Below are positions 21,416 through 27,252 of a DNA stretch of 27,252 bases, one piece after another. The DNA is taken from the NCBI GenBank assembly GCA_022925895.1, contig JAKSYS010000758.1, positions 1 to 27,252 on the forward strand, read 5' to 3'. The notes beneath the pieces were generated by a model. It was not told the DNA's origin, did not search any database, and saw only the letters and a program-made list of their open reading frames with translations. Origin of the DNA: Fragilaria crotonensis (taxonomy: Eukaryota; Bacillariophyta; Fragilariophyceae; Fragilariales; Fragilariaceae). Position numbers and translations under genes: made by a program. Each line of letters opens with the position of its first letter. The first letter of the stretch is position 1.

Positions 21416-21557
21416 CCTCAGTAGCTTCTACATAGAATCAGTACCAGCAAAGTCACGAGGGAAACGTATGGAGCTCTACGGTGGAATGCCTCTGTAGCAT
21501 CTACATAATTTCAGTAGCAGGAAACTCAACGAGGAAGCATAGTGGTGTTCTACAGTG
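21416..21557. repeat. Two imperfect copies of a ~68-bp unit
   Basis: Units at 21416-21483 and 21489-21557 align through CCTC(A/T)GTAGC(T/A)TCTACATA and end CTAC(G/A)GTG, with roughly three quarters identity by eye and a period of 73 bp. Confidence 0.8.
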
Positions 21558-21649
21558 CACCGCGCATATTCTAGATCACTACCAGGTACAGTAGTATAAT
21601 GGTACTGGAATTGTGTAGACGGGCTGACAGGTTATGAGCTCAACTTTGA

Positions 21650-21681
21650 GTACAGTACTACAATTGCTGTACAGTACTACA
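21650..21681. repeat. Direct repeat of GTACAGTACTACA
   Basis: Two identical 13-bp copies (21650-21662, 21669-21681), 19 bp apart, part of the local GTAC enrichment. Confidence 0.85.
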
Positions 21682-21716
21682 GTAGCAAGTAATCTGGAAT
21701 TTCACCAAATTGTTGT

Positions 21717-21738
21717 TTATAGGCTTCCTGCACTGTAC
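21717..21738. repeat. Right arm of a 22-bp inverted repeat
   Basis: Ends GGCTTCCTGCACTGTAC; perfect reverse complement of 21111-21132. Partial similarity continues outward (CTGTA). Confidence 0.9.
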
Positions 21739-21959
21739 TCTAGTTACAGATAACAACACATGCGCTGACCATCATGTAGACTACATACACTTGTACTAGT
21801 ACCTTGTACCCTCAACCCTCAACAGCATGGTTGGACTGCAGCACTCTCTACTGTCATAAGAGAATTCGAAGTTTTTTGAATGAACCCGAATTGACTGTAT
21901 GTTCGCCATGCGTCAATGTGTCAATCGTCAATCACGTATCACGTCCCAAGTCCCAACAT

Positions 21960-22004
21960 CGATTTCACAGACTCCACACAGACACACAGTCGATTTCACA
22001 GACT
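21960..22004. repeat. Direct repeat of CGATTTCACAGACT
   Basis: Identical 14-mers at 21960-21973 and 21991-22004 (period 31) with further CACACAG words between and after, in the probable 5' leader of the polymerase gene. Confidence 0.8.
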
Positions 22005-22284
22005 CGCCCACACAGTCTCCGTGGGGGCATTTCGTTTGGCGCCAAATTTGCAAGAAATTCAAAAAACAAGAAAAAAGAAGTCGAAAAGTCAACACCACAC
22101 CACCCAACCACCAAACGCAACTTAGTACGCAATCATAAGATTGCCATTGATGAATACAGCAAGAACTACGGAGTAGACGAGTCATTGTCAACCGCGCCTC
22201 ACATCTTAGTTTCGCAGCGTCTGACCGCTACTGAAGAGTATCGGAGACAATCCTGGGTCCGCACTCAGAACAAAAGAATACTGA

Positions 22285-25200
22285 ATGAACCTGTTGCTTC
22301 TTCATCTACTTGCACTTGTGGATTCGTTACAGCCCACATCATTCAATATGATGAGAAGAGCTATCCTGTCGAACCCATATCGACGGCAGCTGTGTCGAAA
22401 CAACCCTCGGATCATTGCACCACACTCATTCCTTCTGCGTTCCTCATTGTCAGAAGCAGCGGCCATCAGACTACTTGACGATGACGATGAGCAAGATGTC
22501 TACTCTTACGAGAACATCAAGCCGCCTATCGTTAAGGATGTTCCTCTTGAGCACAAGACGCTTCTTGCTTCCGACAAGTTATTACTGCCAGACTACGTAG
22601 CCTGCACTCTTGCTCATCCATCGGATAAACCGGAGTATGTTCCTCCAGCTTACACAGCTGACCAGGATGATTTGTTGCAAGATCTCAAGTCTCGCCCCGT
22701 CGAGAGGGGTAACTGGAATCCTGCTGCTCCCCTAAAGTGGGCGCAAACGTTTGGACGCCGGTCGGCAGAATCAGCAGCAAGATTGGCGACGCTTGTGAAA
22801 CTCGGACCCGGCGATGAAGGATATTTTGATGTTTCCGACATGAAAATACCGGGGTTACCATCGTCCGCACGAAGAAGAGGCGCGTATCGTTCTGCAAAAG
22901 CTTTTGACGCCCCTGATGGCACATTTCATGCGTGCGATACAGAAGTTATGGACATTGATTTGAAAACTGTTGGTCCTGTCGGCAATGGCTATGTCACTTG
23001 CGTATCCGTGTATAGCGGTCCTGACTTTGACTATGGGCTCGGGGATGGTCCTGGTTCTACGTTATGGATTGATAATCTGGACGATTCTGCTGGACTACTT
23101 CAAGAATTCAAGGACTGGTTTCAAGATTCAAAACAACTAAAAGTGTGGCACAATTACGGATTCGATCGACATGTCATGTGGAACGAAGGAATCGACTGTC
23201 GTGGGTTTGGTGGTGATACGATGCACATGGCACGCCTACAGGATACTTCGCGATCGAAGTATGGGCTTAGCACAGGATATTCTTTGGAAGCATTAACAGA
23301 ATCCTTGCTTGAGCGACGCAAGAAGCCTATGAAAGAGCTTTTCGGAATAAAGAGAACTCGAAAGGATGGAACGGAAGGTCTCGTGGCAGATATTCCACCT
23401 ATTGAAGTGATGCAGCGTGATCCAAAGCACCGACAAAGTTGGATTATATATTCAGCATACGATGCTGAAGGGACGTGGCTGCTCCGGGAAGAACTGCAGA
23501 AATTGCTTGAAAAAATGACGTGGGTCGGCGACAAGAATATGTACGATTACTACCAAATGTATATGCGCGCATTTGGAAGTATTAACCGATATGGAACGTC
23601 GTGGCATTCGCGTTGATGCACGGGACTATTTGGCTGGAGTCGAAGTGCAAGCGCGCAAAGACCGAGCGGCACGTCGATATCTTCCGACACTGGGCAGCAA
23701 AGCAGATTGGCCCAGATGGATTGGCAATCAACACAGCCTCTAGCTTGCAGCTGTGTACGTTCCTCTTCGGAGGTGCTGAAAACCCGAAAAGCAAAGAGAG
23801 AACAGAAAGTGTGCGCGTATTCAAAGTTCCGCGGGAAGAAATTCCTGAGGATGCTTTGGAGGCAATGCGACTGCGCGACAGCAGTGAGGCAAATGACGCC
23901 CCACCGGAAAGGACGATTTTGACTGCATGAATGCAGTTCAATTGAAGGCGCTTTGTAAAAGCCTTGGACTGAAACAGTCCGGCAAGAGGCTGAGTTGCAG
24001 GAAAGGCTGCAGGGACATTATCTGACTCAAGCTGGGGATGAGGATTCGAATCTTTTGGGCGTTGGCGATGATTACGAGGTGATGAAAGACGATGACCTGC
24101 GGTGCGTGCTCGTCGGGAGGGGTTTAGACAACACTGGAAATAGGAAACAACTTCTTGATCGGTTGCGCGACGACACCTCCTTCGCGTTAGAGCTTATGTC
24201 TGCTCGAAACCCCAACGACAGGAATGGTTATGAAGCGATAAGTCGGGCTCTTAAAGACGCAGCCGATCGAGACGGTGGTACCTTGCAGGATATTCTTGCA
24301 GAAGTACGAAAGAAAGCGGATACGGTCTCGAAGTTCGTGGATGTCACAATCAGTAGTATCGGGATGACTCCTAGCAAGTATACTGCTGGAGGTGCCCCTA
24401 GTGCCACAGCTGATGTTATTCGGGCTCTTGCCGGAGATCCCTTTAGGGAGAACCCCAAGTTCGGCACCGCGTATGATTTTTTCGGAGGTGGAGATGCTGG
24501 ACGCGAAGCGTGTGAAGCGCTTTACAGCCTTGGTGCCATCGGCTCTATAGATACGATGATCGCAAACTTCCTCACTAGCCTTCAGTTGTTGGCTGACGAG
24601 CAAAGTCGGGTTCACGGATCAGTTAATCTTAACACCGAGACTGGTCGTCTGTCGTCAAGGCGACCGAACCTTCAAAACCAACCGGCACTTGAAGGACACG
24701 TACAAGATTCGTAGGGCATTCCAGGCGTCACCTGGCAACAACTTCATCGTTGCTGATTACGGTCAACTGGAGTTGAGGTTGCTCGCGAGTATGACCAAAT
24801 GCCGATCAATGATTGATGCTTTTCATGCTGGTGGCGACTTCACTCTCGAACTGCATTGGATATGTTCGATTATGTCCAGCAAAAGGTTGACGCGGGTGAG
24901 TGTCTGTTGGAATGGGACTATAGCAAGGGCGAACCACCCAAACCAATGTTGAAAGACATGTTTGCATCGGAACGTCGAAAGGCGAAAACGTTAAATTTCT
25001 CCATCGCGTACGGCAAAACAGCTCATGGTCTTAGCCAAGATTGGGGTGTTTCCAAAGAAGAGGCAGAAGAAATGCTGAACGCATGGTACAATGCCCGCCC
25101 TGAGGTGCTCAAGTGGCAAACAATGACCAAGGAGTACGCAAAGGAATATGGTCTCACGAGAACACTCATGGGACGCTATCGTCAATTGCCGGACGCAAAA

Positions 25201-25514
25201 GGAAAGGATCGAAAGTTGCTCGGTCATGCTCAACGGGCTAGCATTAACACAGCAATTCAAGGGGGTGCGGCAGATGTGGCTATGATGGCCATGATCAAGA
25301 TTAACGACAGCGAAAGCTCAAACGATTAGGATGGATTCTGTTGATGCAGATTCACGATGAGGTTATTCTAGAGGGTCCCCAGGAGACAGCCGAAGAGGCC
25401 TTTGCCGAAGTTATTGATTGCATGGAAAGTCCGTGGGTATATGGCTTGCAAACTGCTGTTCCACTGCTCGTTGATGGATCGTACGAGCACAACAATTGGT
25501 ATGATGCCAAGTAG
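22285..25514 (+). CDS. Organellar family-A DNA polymerase (POP type) with 3'-5' exonuclease and SAP-like motifs; seven frame breaks
   Basis: Replicative polymerase of plant/protist organelles, plastid and/or mitochondria. Single exon, about 1,079 aa if lost bases are allowed for. The N-terminus MNLLLLHLLALVDS is hydrophobic, or Met22-23 (MMRRAIL) could start a mitochondrial-type presequence. Exonuclease motifs: Exo I DTEVMDID (218-225), Exo II HNYGFD (289-294), Exo III YSAYDAE (389-395). A middle region holds two SAP-like helices near 23915-24020 and 24085-24160. Polymerase motifs: QNQPALE, motif A ADYGQLELRLLAS, motif B RRKAKTLNFSIAYG, motif C QIHDEV, ending YDAK. The frame changes near 23571-23580, 23651-23672, 23907-23912, 23984-23989, 24691-24695, 24839-24841 and 25313-25315; every flank stays conserved, and most are repaired by one or two added bases. 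A true pseudogene would be expected to show substitutions and stops too. Confidence 0.93.
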
Positions 25515-25696
25515 TGATGCAAACCTCATGGCTTCAATACCGAGAACTCGTTGATGAAGGTCTCTACGTGTGAACCAACTAACACACACAATGTATCATG
25601 ATTGTTGTTGATATAGTGAGTGCTAAGATATAGATTGACAAATGGGTCCGACCCCAACAAAAATCACTGGTAGCAAATAGGTACACGGGTCTTGAA

Positions 25697-26931
25697 TCAA
25701 CGGGAAAACCTCCACATAAAGTTAAATTTCCCCCAGGGCTTCAGGGCGGTGATTGATGGTGCGCTGCTCATCATCACCCAAGGTAATGATCCTTCACCAT
25801 GCTCATATTGAGGAGGAGGCTGTCCCTCATATCCTGGTTGAATGGGCGGCGGTCCAGCGTAAGCAGGAGGTTGGTAATGCGCCATGCCGTTTGGACCCAA
25901 GACCGCTACGTGTTTCCCATTGGCATATGTGCCCTGCGCTTTGAAGGATACTGCGGTGCTGAGGAGATAGTTAGATTATCGTGTTGTTCGTTACGCAAGC
26001 GCGCGATCCGTTGACTTACGATACATTTGAGGAGGAGGAGGATATTGTGGCGGGTACCATACGGTGGATTGCCAGGATGCATATAGTGACTATATGCACC
26101 ACCATGGTGGTCGCCGTATGGATTAGGAGGATACTGCTGTTGGTATTGGGGGTTCTGACTGTCAGCGCCTTGCTCAGAGCTTTGAAACATACTGGTCATG
26201 TAAGCAGCTTGTTCTGCTTGAAACTTGCGTTGTTCCTCAACCTTCTGTTCGTACTCAGTCCGCCACTCAGCAATAGCAACCTTATATTTCTCGCGTTCAC
26301 TTTTCTCTCGCTCAACATGAGGACTTTTTTCCTCTTCACCAGCATTTCTCCAGAGCTCACCAAGGATGCGAGAAACTTCGGTGTTACGAATGGTTGGATT
26401 CGCGTCCTTGATTTGGCGACGCTTGTCCTGGCTGAAATAGAGAAAAGCAGACATGGGGCGCTTCGGGGCGGATGGATCTTTCTTAGCTCTCTTCCAAGGA
26501 ACCTGCCATGGACCAGTGTAACTTGACTTTTCAACCATGTATCTCTGCTTATCCTTTGCTGCAACATCATCCCAATGAGCGCTCTTCTGCTGGGAGGTTC
26601 CTCCACATTTCTGCTGACTTCTTGGAAACCTCGGTGATGATTTGTCTCCAAGCTCTTCCTTGATCTCCGGTTGCTTGGCCATGAAGAAACAAATGTAACT
26701 TGATTTGAACCTCTTGGGGGCTAGGGAAAGAGAAAGCGTCAATGTCTATACCCTACAACGCTTGACGGTGATCAGATGACATATACGACTTACCTTGTGG
26801 AGCTTTCCTCAGCGTCGCTGCGTCTCGCTTTTTCTTGTTTTTCTTCGGGGATGAATCGGTATACTCGGAGACTCCTCGAGCTCGTAGTCCACCTCATTGG
26901 GGGCTTGTTGTTCGTCTACCTGCAGTGCCAT
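25697..26931 (-). CDS. Double HMG-box protein with Gln/Pro/Tyr-rich tail; three exons, several frame breaks
   Basis: HMGB-like chromatin protein that would bend DNA in the nucleus (or an organelle). Exons 26931-26794, 26720-26020 and 25958 down to the end; 360-368 aa if lost bases are allowed for. A basic stretch SSPKKNKKKRDAA resembles a nuclear localisation signal. HMG box A begins APKRFKSSYICFFMAKQPE and continues in another frame as ITEVSKKSAEMWRNLPAEE then HWDDVAAKDKQRY. Box B is intact: KKDPSAPKRPMSAFLYFSQ through ELWRNAGEEEKSP to YKVAIAEWRTEYE. The tail is rich in Q, P, Y and G (YQQQYPPNPYGDH). Frame slips: about 26866, 26640, 26580, 26055 and 25945, possibly 25778. The C-terminus is therefore uncertain: TGA at 25697, or TAA at 25722 if the last slip is real. 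Confidence 0.85.
25959..26019 (-). other. HMG gene intron 2
   Basis: 61 bp, GTAAGT donor at 26019 and TCCTCAG acceptor ending at 25959, with a TCTAACT branch-like motif; joins the proline/glutamine-rich tail (PPPPQMY) to PPQYP. Confidence 0.8.
26721..26793 (-). other. HMG gene intron 1
   Basis: 73 bp, GTAAGT donor at 26793 and TTCCCTAG acceptor ending at 26721; joins LRKAPQ to APKRFKSS through the split codon G|CC. Confidence 0.85.
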
Positions 26932-27252
26932 GGCGACAGGAAATCCGTGAGAAGGGGATTGCGAGCGGTTAAAGTGTCACGCATCCGTTGAAACAAAACA
27001 AAAGCGAACACGCCCGAGTTGGCAGGATGGTTCACACTCGATTTGAACAAACCTATGAGCAGCGCCAGCGAATTAGACACTTTGGTTTTCGGTACAGTAT
27101 CATAAATGCGTAACGATACTATGTACTCGGTGTAGTCAGTACCAGTACTAGGAGCACTCCCGAAGGAGCACAGTGGCGCCAGTACGGTAAACGTGTACCT
27201 GGTGTGTACAGTGTATATGTGCTCTGGAGGTGCAGTGAATCGGACTGAGTTG
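26932..27252. promoter_or_regulatory. Upstream region of the HMG gene
   Basis: 321 bp to the window edge, containing the presumed HMG promoter. No gene is visible. GTAC-containing words return at 27100-27220 (TCAGTACCAGTACTAGG and neighbours), as in the other spacers. Confidence 0.5.

Larger units (their letters stand above)
18439..22284. other. Repeat-rich AT-rich intergenic region
   Basis: 3.8 kb between the cyclase 3' end and the DNA polymerase start with no gene I can defend. It contains, in order, an unidentified AT-rich stretch (18890-19840) with only broken reading frames, a hAT-type MITE, a GT-rich microsatellite, a 22-bp inverted repeat pair about 0.6 kb apart, an imperfect tandem repeat and many GTAC motifs. 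A 224-codon open frame at 21804-22478 overlaps the polymerase start in another frame and is probably its 5' leader. Confidence 0.6.

Noticed and set aside
21804-22478. 224-codon open frame overlapping the start of the DNA polymerase gene
   Set aside because: Low-complexity, repeat-derived (CGATTTCACAGACT repeats, PHHPTTK), no domain, and it overlaps conserved polymerase sequence in another frame. More likely the 5' leader.
22285-25514. Interpretation of the DNA polymerase as a pseudogene
   Set aside because: All catalytic motifs are intact on both sides of each break and other housekeeping genes here show the same lost-base pattern, so sequence error is the simpler reading.
1-27252. tRNA, rRNA, CRISPR array or bacterial-type operon signals
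   Set aside because: Scanned by eye for T-loop-like GTTCGAATC/GGTTCGAATC and regular spaced repeats; hits fell inside protein-coding exons and no cloverleaf or array was found. A tRNAscan-SE or Infernal run would be decisive.

Overview
The window is nuclear DNA from a photosynthetic stramenopile, most likely a diatom. The reasons: short GT-AG introns (61-131 bp), compact genes on both strands, a ferredoxin-type glutamate synthase whose N-terminus looks like a diatom bipartite plastid presequence (hydrophobic signal followed by an ANAF|LP motif), a plant/protist-type organellar DNA polymerase, and a soluble-adenylyl-cyclase-type signalling protein. I cannot fix the species from the sequence alone.

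Layout from left to right. (1) 86-1906 (+): intact single-exon fusion of a ChaN/Tiki-like domain with an ArsM-like SAM methyltransferase. (2) 2077-3552 (-): fusion of an MDP-1-type HAD phosphatase, a cold-shock-like domain and an ASCH/PUA-like domain. (3) 3978-9245 (-): ferredoxin-dependent glutamate synthase, three exons. (4) 9246-10233: GTAC-rich palindromic spacer between divergent genes. (5) 10234-10879 (+): small two-helix membrane protein with a Lys-rich coiled-coil tail, three exons. (6) 11028-11719 (-): cyclophilin H (PPIH) type peptidyl-prolyl isomerase. (7) 11720-13488: non-coding spacer. (8) 13489-18438 (+): about 1,600-aa ADCY10-like protein with two class III cyclase domains, a P-loop ATPase and an alpha-helical C-terminal region. 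(9) 18439-22284: AT-rich repeat-laden spacer holding a 581-bp hAT-type MITE with a perfect 8-bp target-site duplication, a GT-rich microsatellite and several inverted and tandem repeats. (10) 22285-25514 (+): organellar family-A DNA polymerase (POP) with 3'-5' exonuclease, SAP-like and polymerase modules. (11) 25697-26931 (-): protein with two HMG boxes, three exons.

Five of the eight genes (GOGAT, PPIH, cyclase, POP, HMG) change reading frame inside conserved domains, at about 18 places. Nearly all are best explained by one or two missing bases, mostly in short homopolymers. The pattern looks like residual assembly deletions rather than gene decay, and it matters for anyone translating this window directly: the coordinates given here span those sites.

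Functionally the genes are a mixed eukaryotic neighbourhood rather than a pathway: plastid nitrogen assimilation (GOGAT), organelle genome maintenance (POP), splicing (PPIH), chromatin (HMG) and cAMP signalling (cyclase). The most notable items are the two domain fusions at the left end, the sAC-like cyclase with a PKA-consensus site, the SAP-containing POP, the hAT MITE and the GTAC-enriched spacers.
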